Assembly: GCA_027886185.1 (NCBI GenBank)
Contig: WOAB01000110.1
Coordinates: 602,706 to 666,705, forward strand
Origin: Rheum nobile
Lineage: Eukaryota; Streptophyta; Magnoliopsida; Caryophyllales; Polygonaceae
DNA: 64,000 nucleotides
Direction of reading: 5' to 3'
Shown here: positions 52,271 through 63,718 of the stretch, piece by piece
How the letters are laid out: each line of letters opens with the position of its first letter
Numbering within the stretch: the stretch's first letter is position 1
Position numbers and translations under genes: made by a program
The notes under the pieces: generated by a model
Told to the model about the DNA's origin: nothing
Seen by the model: only the letters and a program-made list of their open reading frames with translations
Database searches by the model: none

Positions 52271-53271
52271 AAACTAGTTTAATTCTCGTGCCCTGTACGA
52301 ATTGGTTTATCACGGAATTGGTTTATGAAATTATTATTTAGATGCTTAAAAGACAAATTATATCTTCAAAGTATTTATGAAAGAAAATTGTGTGATTGAT
52401 TTGATCCCTTCATAATCTATATAAGAAAAAAATTAAGATTTTGATTCACTCTATTTTCAGAAGCCACAATCTGAATCTTCATAAGATCACCAACCAATAT
52501 GTATAGTATATTAGGAAATTATCAAATATTTGTTATATAGTTTCATATTTTAAAAGGTAAAATTATATTTTCAAAATATTTATGGAAAAGTAGATTAGGA
52601 AAATAATTGAGGAGCGTGTGCAAATCCGGCTATTATATGTAGTAATTTTATTTTTGTTTGATTTTATTAGTTTTTTTAACATATCTGCCGAAAAATATGA
52701 GGGCGGCACGTGGAAAATTGAATACAAGGCGCCACGTGACAGCGTAAATTTCGGGCTCATTCTAGGAGCGCCAAATGGCGCATTCAATATTCTGCTTTAG
52801 TAATTATATAGTAGATTAAAGGTTAAAAGGACATGTATTTTTATACGAACTAAGGCAGTATATATTTGCGCTTTCGATATGGAGTTACTGAAGATAAAAC
52901 AAAAATTATAAAATCTAAACTTGTAATTTTAATCTACTATATAATTACTAAAGCAGAATATTGATTGCACAATTTGGCGCTCCCAAAATGAGCCCAAAAT
53001 TTACGCTGTCACGTGGCGCTTTTGTATTCAATTTGTCACGTGTCACCCTCATATTTTTTCGGCAGATATGTAAAAAAACTAATAAAATCAAACAAAAATA
53101 AAATTACTGGATTTGCACACGCTCCCCAATCATTTTCCTAATCTACTTTTTTCCATAAATATTTTGAAAAAATAATTTTACCTTTTAAAATATGAAACTA
53201 TAAAAAAATATTTGATCATTTCCTAATATACTATACATATGGTTGGTGATCTTATGAAAATTAAGATCGTG

Positions 53272-54757
53272 TGATAAGCACTACTTTGTAGGGCTTAAGT
53301 AAGAGTTATTAGAGGTTTTATTGGTGTCATTCGGGTAGATTTAGACACATTCATGTGTATGGTGTTTGGGGAAGGAGTTGGTGTTTTTGGAGGTGTTTGA
53401 GCGGTTTTGGAGATCATATGAGACACTGAGGAGGAAGCTACCAGTAGTAGGCGCCAAGGGAGTGCAATGAAGAGTAGAAGAACAATGTGCTGAATTCAAT
53501 TGGTTCGTTCTCTCTGCTCCGATGTCCAAATGGAGTGATTCCAATTCGAGGAGTTAGCTTTTGAAGTCTACTGCAAGTCCTCAAAATATGTGCGCGATCC
53601 GAGTTGGGAATCAAAAGTTATGGCGTTTTTACGGAAGTGTCGCAGGAGTTGAACCGAAGAACGACGACCGCCGTAATTACGGCGCCCGCCGTGAACCTTA
53701 CGGCGCCCGCCGCAATAGGCTTTCCACCGACCTTGGCTACGAAGTGATTACGACGACCGCCGTTTAATTGCGGCGCCCGCCGCATTTACGGCGATCGCCG
53801 TGGGAGATGCGGCGACCGTCGCCGATGTCAGAAGCCCGCCGAACGTGTTTTCCATATTTGTTTTATTTGGATTATTTTTATTACTTTTTATTATTTCGTT
53901 TTAGGTTAACTTAGCTTTATTTTCCTTTAGTATTTAAGGGTTGAGAAAAGGCTTGTTTGCCAATCTTGGATCATCTCTTGAACCCTAATTTCCCTTTCTA
54001 CGTTATGAAGAACTAAGCCTCCCTGGCTTAGTCAGACGCTGAAGCTTTCGTTTGGATAAAGTTGTGAGATTCTTGTTCTTAATCTATTGCATGGTTTTTA
54101 TCTTTCTCTTGCTTAAGTTGTTTATGATTGATATTGATAATCTCTATTTGGACGCAACTAGGGTTTGTCGTATTTATCTATTGCTAGATCTAGATTGTTA
54201 CTGGTTGAGCATATCTATTTCAGAGTAGCAACTGCATCGTATTAGTAACTGGTTGTGCTAGTCTTATGCAGAAGAGAACTGATTTACATTCTAGGATAAT
54301 ATCTGGTTGTTTTATGCTAGAATTGTATCCAACTATATTCATATCCGTAACGCTGCTGTTAAACTGAATCTTGATAGTTTCAGGGTTGTTAATTAGTTAG
54401 TGCTAATAGTATCTGGTTGTGCTATTAGTTATATCTGAAAAGGAATTGGAATTACCATTGCATGAGATTTTGAATGAGTATCTATGATCAACTTGTCATA
54501 CGAATAGTGGATGTTATTTGACTAAGTGATTTTCCCCATTACTGAATCCATCACATCTAGTTGTTTACTTTTGCATGCGTAGATTAATTAAAACTCACAA
54601 AAAAAACCCTTTGGTTACTTTAGTTTGACATACAAATTGCATATTAGATAGAATTCGCCTCCCTGTGGATTCGACCTGTACTTACCTAGGACTACGGTTT
54701 AAGGTTTGTTTGGATATTTTGCATAACAGTTTTTAGAACGACAAAAACCTGTTATCA
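53272..54757 (+). mobile_element. Solo LTR (1,486 bp) in the inverted repeat
   Basis: Starts TGATAAGC, ends GTTATCA; TSD tcgtg at 53267-53271 and 54758-54762. Likely promoter element tatttaag near 53,932. It has GC-rich palindromes (53,662-53,821) like those of the TGTAAC LTRs, although the rest is unrelated. Near its 3' end is ctccctgtggattcgacc, a phrase common at Ty3/Gypsy LTR ends. Confidence 0.9.
53662..53821. promoter_or_regulatory. Phased CGGCG..CGCCG palindromes upstream of an LTR TATA
   Basis: 12-bp units start at 53662, 53680, 53701, then at 53751, 53771, 53789 and 53810 (spacing 18-21). The central pair varies (CC, AT, AC), while the CGGCG/CGCCG arms are mostly kept. Confidence 0.65.
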
Positions 54758-55192
54758 TCGTGACTTTGAAAAATGGAGTGAATCAAAATCTTAATTTTTT
54801 CTTACATAGATTATGAAAGGATCAAATCAATCACACAATTTTCTTCCATAAATACTTTGAAGATATAATTTGTCTTTTTAAGCATCTAAATAATAATTCG
54901 ATAAACAAATTCCGTAATAAATCAATTCGTACAGGGCACGAAAATTAAACTAGTTTATTCTAAGAGCTTAAACTATACGGATTCTGATCGATATAGAAGC
55001 TCTCATCTTCAAAAAGCTATGCATCGTAAGTATTATCCATATATATTACGTAGCAATGTAGCATGTATACCAAGTATTGTGCTGATTGATAGTATAACGA
55101 TTTATTTTGTTAAAAAATTTAGGAATCAAAACGGTATCCCAATTTACAAGCTAGTTAGGGGAAGGTTTCAGACTTAAAGATTTATGTACTTA

Positions 55193-55660
55193 GTGCTCGT
55201 TTAGTTAAACACGGGAAGTATAATTCTTATGAAGTTAATTTCCATAAATTGTATTTCCATGGTATTGTATTTCCTAGGATTTTGAGAAATGTGTTTGGTG
55301 AAAATTTAATTCTCATTAATTAAATTATTACATTTTGTTTGGTTAAAAGTCAAAATTCATGGAAATTTATATAAAATTACTCTTATAATCCTTATTCATT
55401 AAATTTAATAATTTGAGTCATGGATAAATAAGAGATTTGTAATGAAAAATAAATAAATAAATATTTGAAATAAAAAATGGTGAAAGTGTATCTTACCCAC
55501 TCTTATCATACTAAGTGCAATTCTCCCATTTTGGACAAATCCTGAAAATTTAACTTCTTGGATTTTTTCAATATATAAAACATAACCAAATACATATATT
55601 GAAACAAACTTCTTAGAATTTTCAAATTCATGGATTTTTTACTGACAACCAAACAAGCAC
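55193..55660. mobile_element. Harbinger-type MITE (468 bp)
   Basis: Ends GTGCTCGTTTAGTTAAA and, inverted, AACCAAACAAGCAC; target duplication TTA (55190-55192, 55661-55663). AT-rich inside, with aatttccat / atggaaat repeats. Bases 54,957-55,189 hold nothing. Confidence 0.8.
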
Positions 55661-55769
55661 TTAGTCTAATTTATCTTACGTATTGGCTTATTGCCCATCT
55701 AATATGATCACGAGGGTATAAGTGCACTAATGCACTAAATGTATAACTATGCATGTGAGTGTTTGGGGG

Positions 55770-57151
55770 TAGGGGTGTTCATCGGGTTCGGTTTTTTTGG
55801 TTTTTTTGGAACGAATCGACCAAATCGAACCGAACCGATTATATTTGGTTCGGTTTTCAGTTATTATAAAATAATATTCGGTTCGGTTCGGTCCAAAACC
55901 GATTATTTTTAAAATAATTTAAAAACCTAGATTTCTAGATAAATTAGTCCAAACTTATTGTTTGGTCTAGTTAGGTTCGGTCTAGTTCGGTCCAAGTTCG
56001 GTTCGATTCGGTCCAAGTTCGTGATGCGTTCCTTCTTGTGATGCCGGATCTATGATCTTGGTGGGAAGTCGCACGCGTCGAAAGTAGGGTTGAGAAGGTG
56101 GAACGCGTTGTTGGAATGGTGGCTCGAGATGGAGAGTGAAGCCGTAGCGTTGGCAGCGGAGGAGATAGACTCGAAAGATCGAGTGAGGGCCGTAGCGTCG
56201 GCATCAGAGGGGATAGACTCGAAGAAGATCGAGTGGTGGCCGTAGCGTCGGCGGCGGAGTGAAAGAGATGAGAAGACAGAGTTTGGGGTGATGCAGATCT
56301 AAGAGAATGGAGGCAAAAGCTCTCGACAAGTAATCTTAGATTAAAATGATGTGTAACCTAGTACAGAAGGTCGAGTTGACCTTTTATAAGAGATAGCGGG
56401 ACTCAGATGGACCGAGACTCGCTTAATGGGCCGGCCCACGCGACACGCGTGGAACGCACGCCCCAAAAGAAATAACTTAAATAACAATGTTCAGAAATTC
56501 CAAAACAATAACATAGATCGCGTTTAATTGATGGTTGAGAGAATCTAACGGAGAACGCGTTCTCTTGACTGGATTGAAGGCGTGTGAGGGAGAACGCGGT
56601 CTCTTGCGCTCCTTGGCTTGCGACAACGCGGACAAACCATGGATTGTGTCGCGTTGGCGATTGCTTTGGCACGTGATCGCGTTATTGGTCCTTCTGAGTG
56701 AATGCTCATATCTTGCTCTTCTTCTGTAGCAGTCATGGTGGGCAGGGTGCATCAGTTCGGTCCAAGTTCGGTTCGGTCTAATTCGGTTTTGTGCACTAAA
56801 ACCTCTAAATCAGCATAATTTCAAAATATTCGGTTATTTCGGGCCAAAACCGAACCGAACCCGAATAAAATTGAACCGAACCGAGTATGTTCGGTTTGGT
56901 TTTCGGTTCACAAAATTCCGAAGTTTGGTTTCGGTTCGTTTTTGGCCCGATGAACAACCCTATTTCAAAATATTCGTTTTTGCACTAAAACCTCTAAATC
57001 AGCATAATTTCAAAATATTCGATATTTCGGGCCAAAGCCGAACCGAACCCGAATAAAATCGAACCGAACCGAGTATGTTTCGGTTTTCGATTCACAAATT
57101 TCGAAGTTCGGTTTCGGTTCGGTTTCGGTTTTGGCCCGATGAACAACCCTA
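55770..57151. mobile_element. hAT-type non-autonomous element rich in GGTTCGGTT, split by a solo LTR
   Basis: Terminal inverted repeats TAGGGGTGTTCATCGG and the inverse of TAGGGTTGTTCATCGG; 8-bp target duplication tttggggg at 55762-55769 and 57152-57159, as expected for hAT. The inside is made of ggttcggtt / aaccgaacc repeats. The right end is duplicated: 56,800-56,955 and 56,970-57,151 are similar and both end ccgatgaacaacccta. No transposase. Confidence 0.85.
56022..56754 (-). mobile_element. Solo LTR, TGATGC family, reverse, in the hAT element
   Basis: On the - strand starts TGATGCACCCTG (56754) and ends GCATCA (56022). TSD gttcg at 56017-56021 and 56755-56759. Same family as 4598-5366. 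tataaaagg on the - strand near 56,383. Confidence 0.9.
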
Positions 57152-57159
57152 TTTGGGGG

Positions 57160-58121
57160 CAGTGGACATCACTCTTGAATTTGTTGATGCAGTTAGTTGA
57201 AGGCTTTTTATAATGTGTGTATATGGACACACATAAAAATCTCATATTTAGTAATAATTCATTTTAATCATTAGTTTAATTATTTTTAGGGGTTCATTCC
57301 TCTTATTTAGAAAATATTTTGGAAAAAAATTCCAAATTTAACCCCTTAACATATGTCAATGGACACATATTAGACAAACGTTAACTAAATAAGAACAAAA
57401 CTAGCGGTGGACACATAAATAGTTAAAAAGAGGTTATAAAAGTTTTGTTGGAAGTTAACGAGTTAGGGGCGTGCGTTGTGAGGGTACCCGAGTTAAAAAA
57501 TTAAGACAAAACCATATTAACTTGTAACGATTTAACATTAATCGATGAATTTATTAATGCAAGTGCATTTTGTTTTTTCAAACACCATCCTCTAATATAG
57601 CAAAATACATATAGTTACATCACTTGTTAATTAGAACATTTTTATGATGAGTATGTGTTATTTTGTAATTAAGAAAATCAATAGCGAAAATGTTTTCAAA
57701 GACTTATATATACTATGCAGTAATGCAGATATATTAATAGACGTAATTAATATCTCTACGCAATACTAATCCTAAGTACTATGTAAAATCTAACATAAAT
57801 CAATATTAAAATTCCATATACTCCCCGGTGTCCGCCTATACTTTATGTAAGCATGGTTTCGGAATTCGGAAGTCGCAACAACAAATTGAAGCATACTTTT
57901 TTGTTCACGTATATAGAGTGGTTAGATTAGCAAGATCTTACCCGACCCTACAAAATTCGTTTGAATCTAGACGTGCTCAAATTGATTTCAAAATTGATTT
58001 CGATCTTGTCATAAATAGTTCTTTGTCGAATACAATTTCGTATTGTTATTTCATCAGGATTATCTCCCTTTTTTTTTGAACATGTATTATGAAATGCATG
58101 ACTAGATCAAATTTGATCGAT
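57160..58121. other. AT-rich intergenic DNA
   Basis: No gene, repeat structure or RNA gene recognised. Confidence 0.55.
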
Positions 58122-58143
58122 TAGTATCGTTCTACATATGAAG

Positions 58144-58651
58144 GGTTATTCTTCAGCGAGTTTGGAGTGACAAATGTTAGAGATAAGTTATTCCGATGGT
58201 TTGGGCATGTGCAGAAGAGGCAGCCTGATGCATCAGTGCGTAGATGTGAAGGGTTATTGTTCAACGAGTTTCGTCGAGGTAGAAGTCGACCAAAAAAGAG
58301 TTGAAAAGATGTGATTAAGCATGATCTGACTCTCCTGACACTGACAGAAGACATCGCTCAGAACAGAAAGTTTTGGAGGGAACATATTAGGGTAGAGGAT
58401 TGATTTTGACAGGAGGGTGGGCATTTTGACGTTTAGCTTGTCTCTTGGTTTCCGCTTTCCTGGTTTCCGTTTTTGCTTTTTTCATGAAGTGTTTCTTTGG
58501 ATTGTTTTGGTTATTTTCGGCTTGTGTGTCAGTCTCTTTTGAATCTATCGGGAAACATCCTCTCGAATTACTTCGGGTATAGGTGCGTACATCTGGACCC
58601 CTCAGACCCTGCCGTCGGTGGGACTATATTGAGTCGATTGTTGTTGTTGTG
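58144..58651 (+). mobile_element. RTE-type LINE, 3' end only
   Basis: 508 bp between two copies of a 22-bp target duplication (58122-58143, 58652-58673; begins tagtatcgttctaca). The + strand reads a short conserved LINE C terminus: LFRWFGHVQRRQPDAS, then FRRGRSRPKK, a stop in place of the next codon, and the segment ending in FWREHIRVED. The 3' UTR ends in ttgttgttgttg, as usual for plant RTE elements. Confidence 0.85.
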
Positions 58652-58673
58652 TAGTATCGTTCTACATATGAAG

Positions 58674-58947
58674 CGGATACTTCATTGTCCTTTTTTATTT
58701 TTTCATACATGTCAAGCACCACTTTACAACAAAATCAAGTGAGTGTGATCTTATTTTCTTGTTAAAATTTAAAATAATTTAAATTGTTTGTGTTGAATTT
58801 GGAAATGATATCATGCTTTAAATGGTCTATATGTATAATATTCCTCTTTGGAATTTATCGGTTTCCCAATTTACTAGTTTATGCGGGATACAATCACTTC
58901 CTTATATTTTTTAATAATAAAAATATACTTAAGAGGTGCTCGTTTTA
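58674..58947. other. No feature seen
   Basis: AT-rich, without open frames or repeat structure. Confidence 0.5.
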
Positions 58948-60000
58948 GAGCATGAATAACGGGGGCTTTTGAGGGGGCTTTTAGGGGAGAAATTGTTAAA
59001 ATATTATTAGTGGGCTAAAAGCCCCAAGCCAGTCCCGAAATATGGCCATATATTGGGACCGTCCCATGTTGGAGAATTAGGGGCTGTTTGGCTATTCAAT
59101 TTTTTTTTTGCCTTCGCTGGACCAAAACGACGCCGTTTCACTCGCTCCCCAAAACGCGGCTTAAACTTTTGCTGGAATGGTAGTGCCACGCGGCGCTGTT
59201 TCATTGGCGCGTGTTAGCGCGTCTGATGGACGCCGCGTGGCACAAGCACGAACGACCAGGATTATTCCTGGCCGTCCGTTATTTTTTTTTTAAATTGTTT
59301 TATTTAAAAGTTGGATGGTCTAAAAAAAATAAAAATACTATAATTCTAATTACATTTTTCTCTATCAATAGACATTCATTTTGGATATATTGATAGATTT
59401 TATATTTTTTGTATTATAGGTATCATTAAGTGAAAATAAATCATTTTTTATTATTATTATTGATGGTTTAAATTAAAATAAATACCAATTTAATTTCTTT
59501 ATATGAAAATTACATTGTAAATAAATTTTAGAAATTTATGTTTTTTTTACGAATTTTAATATAATTAAGTTCAAAGAAACCATGTTATTATTATTTAGGA
59601 TAGTTTTAATATATTTTATGCATGCTTTTTTTTATAAAATATTTGGTTTAGTTCATGTTACTTTCGCATGTTGTTTTGTTTTCTTGAATGTATGCATCCC
59701 CTTTTGTTGATTTTCCATCAATGTATGTTTTTTCCCTTAATTTAAATAAATATTATAATTATATAATTAAAATAAAATATAAATATTAAGTTTAATGTAT
59801 GATTTTATGCGGATAATTTAATAAATGACATTTTTGTAATTTCAATCCAAACCAAGGATATAATTATACATAAAACTTATCTAAAAGCCCCATCTAAAAG
59901 CCCCCACTAAAAGCCACTAATATACCACGGGGCTTTTAACAAATAATACATTCAAATCCTCCTAAAAGCCCCACCTAAAAGCCCCCCATTAAACATGCCC
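58948..60000. mobile_element. Harbinger-like element with GGGGCTTTTAG repeats
   Basis: Ends GAGCATGAATAACGGGGGCTTTT and, inverted, AAAAGCCCCCCATTAAACATGCCC; target duplication TTA (58945-58947, 60001-60003). Subterminal parts repeat ggggcttttagg / cctaaaagcccc several times. The middle has a GC-rich piece (59,115-59,275) and then AT-rich DNA. No transposase recognised. Confidence 0.75.
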
Positions 60001-62480
60001 TTAGGTTTATCTGATGGTTAATAAATAATTTTTTGGTTGAAGAAGAGTCCACACATACTCTTTAGAATTTATGAATGAAACACATGGATTAATAAATTAT
60101 TTGTGGAAAAGTCTATCCTAGTATCATCTAAAAGTAATTGAAAAAACAACCACAAGGATCAAATAAAAAGTAAAAACCTAACAAAAAAGAATAAGCAAAT
60201 TAAAGTAGCAAAGTGGTTAAAACGCTCCCAAGCATTGAAACCTAAAAAAATTTCGGCCACCACCGCTCCTTGAACCTAGACACCACAAACCCACCCCCGA
60301 TCTCAACCCTCAACTCGACCTCAAGCTCCATCATGACCAAGTCTCTCTCACAAACCTCTCCTCGTCGGCTGGATCGGGTTCTCTATTTGGGATTCGTTTC
60401 GCGCTGGTTGGGGCGCTCTTCCTCGCGTCAGTGTGGTCGTCGTCAGCTCCCCGCTTCCGACTTCATCCCTGAGGATATCGTCACCTCTGATCTCTTCTTC
60501 CTTCTCTGAGGAGTTCGTAGACCGGGGAAGCTTCCATGAGCCGGTCTGGGATCGGGCTTGATGGAGATTTGGACTGCGATCGGCGAAGTTTCTGTTGGTC
60601 GAAGGAAGCTCTGCGGTGGTCCTACGCTCAACTCTTTCCGTCCGGGGAGTTTCTGGAGGCTCCTTCTCAGAGGAAAGAAATCCACGACATTTTCTCTCAT
60701 CGACTCCAGTTTGCCCAAGTTTTGTTGTTCTAACCTTTCCCCCTTTTGCGTCTCTCTGCTCCTTTGCTCTCGGTTCCTGGATTAGGTGTGTGTTTTTCCC
60801 TTTCTGTTTGCTTCGGTGTTCGACCTGTGTGTTGTTTCTTGCGACTTTTTAAATGAAACCACTTACCATATGAACCCCATCTTTGCTGATTTATTGATGC
60901 TCTGCTGCCTAGGCTTACTTTTACACTTTGTTGGTGCTTTCTTTGGTTGCTCCTATTTGTGTGTGCGTTTTGTCTAGCTCTTGGCATTTCTAGCATTTAT
61001 GCTACTGATATTAATTTTTCCTCTGAATCAACTATCTGAACAACAATGAGGTTAACCCTCCTATTTTGAACAAAACCTTTTGGATTCAAGCCTTGAGACT
61101 CACAATCTCTATCTACTGGCTTTTACCATTAAGAATTCCTCTGAGGTGAACTATCATGTTGTGGTGAAAACCAATACTACGGATCTACTTTGTTGATGAC
61201 GAAAAGCAGCAACTCAAAACTTTTCTGTTTGAACAAACTACTCTCGAAATGGCTTTTCAGGCCACATATTCAATGTTTTTCGACATGGCTTGAGCACATG
61301 AGTATGAAATACAGACCCTAGGACCTTTTGAACAATCAATTGTTGAACACTAACTGGACTTGGATTTATTACTGCACTAGTTTTTGAATCCCAAGTTTTT
61401 AACTTGGTACGCTGAGACTTGGCAGTTGCTTTTCTTAACTGAATGTTGGGTTGTTATCTCTGGCATCTCTAATTTTTTTACAGAAACTTTCTGGATGCTT
61501 GTGCACCCTCTCCAATTCTTAATGATGAATGTGAAATTTGAACCACTTGAGTATGTTTGTTATGTCTTTCCTCTACTCTGCACTTTGTTGGTAATTATCG
61601 TATTGAACAACTATTTGGTTTGCTGGAAAAGGTTGATTTGGGTTCTTACTCCCTCAGGATAAGAAGGATCAACTGATATTTCAAGGGCAACACACTGGAA
61701 CTGATGGTCTATCCAAAATTACTTCAAATGATCAGCTTGTCCAATTAGACAACACTTTGAAAAACTACCCCCTGAACAAATGGCCTTGGAGGGCTACCCC
61801 TGTGAACAAATGCTACTTGAACAATGATGGGTACTTGTCTATTATGGGGTTCCAGTCGTGTTGGAACTTTGTATCGATTTGTCCCAGAGTATAAACTGGA
61901 CTTTATTTGTTGACATGAAGTCATGTTTTAATTGGATTTGTATCTACTTTTGTAGTATAAATCGTGACCCCTAGATGATGAACAATCTTTTCTATTTGAA
62001 CAAACTTACTCATGTCTTTAGGTATCAACCGATTATGTGGTAATCATTGTGTGGCTACTATAAGTCTTTAGTGAGAGACACGAAGGCGGATGAAATGGTG
62101 GTATTATGTACCTGAACCCTCATGTATTTCATACATGAATACTGAATAAAAACGACAATAAGACCCCTAATGTCTTAGGATATGGGGCAACAACACAGAT
62201 AGGTTTTTATGAAGATCACAAACCAGGAATTGCCGCGGAATCGGGAAGAAAACCCTTTGGATGGATGTTGAGTCTTTCTGTAAAATCGAACGAATACAAC
62301 TTCTTGCACTTTTTGAAATAAGAACAAACAAGAACCAAATGATAAGTATGGAAAAAAGCAGGTTTGATCATTCTACTGTGTCCCTGCTACGGGCTTTGCA
62401 GGAGGCATTTGCGTTATGTGGAAGACCTACCAACTTACAAACGAAATCCTTGAAATTGAACAAATAAAACAGATTTATGA
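60001..62480. other. Unassigned region, possibly the 5' part of the LINE that follows
   Basis: 60,250-60,730 is GC-richer with overlapping short open frames on both strands and could be a leader or decayed ORF1 of the LINE; I cannot identify a domain. 60,730-62,480 is T-rich, with recurrent gaacaaa/tgaaca phrases and no clear protein. Confidence 0.35.
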
Positions 62481-63718
62481 GTATTAAGTATACAAACTTG
62501 CTCACAAACAAAAAACTTATGATAATCCTTACTTACGCCCCACTAATGAATCTGCAAAAAATGTGTTCTGGAACGAATTAATCTCCTACATTAAAATTGT
62601 TCTCTTCCGTGTATTATTATGGGAGATCTGAACGAAATTCAAAACCCTTCTGAAACATTAGGCGGGAATATACCGCCGTTATCAAATTTGCAAGACTACG
62701 TCATTTTAAAAATGAATGTGAACTCTTGGATACTCCTATCCAGGGAAACACCTATACCTGGCGAAAGAACAGACAGCTAGAAACATCTATGAAAACTGGA
62801 TAGGGTTCTTATCCATCACCATATCCTTCAATGATATCCTGATATCTGTACTAAGCATATGCTTTTTCCAGCTCAGACCATTGCCCATCTCCATCGAGCT
62901 AGACTCGTCTGTGTCTTTTAAAAACCAGCCGTTTAAATTTGAAAAAAATTGGATTATTAGAATGGACTTTAGAAACGTGGTAAAACAAGCATGGAGAACA
63001 AACTACCATGGATCTAGATTGTACAATCTGGTATCCAAAACAAAACTACTCAAAAAACATGCTAAGATCTGAAACAAAACTACCTTTGAAAATGTCTTCA
63101 CACAATACAAACTATAGAAAAACAACTTTCTGAAATCCAAATTGAGATCTGTAATCACCCTACAAATGACCTCATTAAAAAACAACTAGAATCATAGAAA
63201 AAAAAAAGGAAAAACTTTGTGTTTTCCAGAAAATTTACTGGAACCAAATAGCTAAGGTAAAACACATCAAATATAATGACACGAATACCACTATTTTCAT
63301 AAAATAGCAAGTGGAAAAAGAAACTGAAAATTATAAAGAAATCAAAACCCAAGAAGGAACAAGCATCACTAGTGAAGAAAACATCAGGAATGAAATCAAA
63401 ATGATTTCATAAAAAAATCAAAGTGAGGATATGAACCAGAGACTATTCCAGGAAAACCTTGATTAATCCAACCTGAAATATCTACAGAGGATAATCTAGA
63501 GTTAATAAAAATGTATCCAACGAAGAAATTAAAAAGGCGGTCTTTAACATTATCTCGGATAAATCTCTGGGGCCGGATGGAATGAAGCAGAATTTTACCA
63601 AAAATATTGGGACATCGTAGGCCCCTCTGTTATCCAAGCAGTTAAAAGCTTTTTTCTTTCTGGGAACTGCTTAAACAAATAAATCACACATTCATATCTT
63701 AATCCCAAAATGTGACAA
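62480..63718 (+). pseudogene. L1-type LINE ORF2: endonuclease and RT start, heavily decayed, cut by an LTR
   Basis: Fragments in several frames: L-T-Y-A-P-L (about 62,530), a G-D-L-N-E-I block (about 62,620), C-E-L-L-D-T-P-I-Q-G-N-T-Y-T-W (62,720-62,765) and S-D-H-C-P (62,873) of the endonuclease. Then comes a segment (62,881-63,072) nearly matching the LINE at 44566-47992 (F-R-N-V-V-K-Q-(A/S)-W-R, H-G-S-R-(L/I)-Y), and RT N-terminal pieces (S-L-G-P-D-G-M, D-I-V-G-P-S-V, A-V-K-S-F-F-L-S-G; 63,555-63,670). This is a second copy of the same LINE family, here in + orientation. It ends where an LTR is inserted at 63,719. Confidence 0.8.

Larger units (their letters stand above)
52271..54956. repeat. 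Large inverted repeat (foldback-type element), 2.7 kb with a solo LTR in the right arm
   Basis: Arms start with aaactagtttaatt.tcgtgcc at 52271 and, inverted, end at 54956. The left arm runs to about 52,820; the right arm from about 52,930 to 53,271 and 54,763 to 54,956, broken by the solo LTR 53272-54757. The arms are about 550 bp, with a loop of about 110 bp. No coding sequence. Both ends contain the palindrome AAACTAGTTT. No clear target duplication. Could be a foldback transposon or an inverted duplication; a transcript would form a long hairpin. Confidence 0.8.

Noticed and set aside
56871..57245. Frames rich in Phe-Gly-Phe or Asn-Arg-Thr
   Set aside because: Translations of ggttcggtt repeats of the hAT-type element.
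60270..60785. A small gene with overlapping frames of 65-90 codons
   Set aside because: No domain, no splice pattern, frames overlap on both strands; kept only as an unassigned region before the LINE.
63155..63352. Phe-rich frame on the - strand
   Set aside because: Antisense of A-rich decayed LINE sequence.
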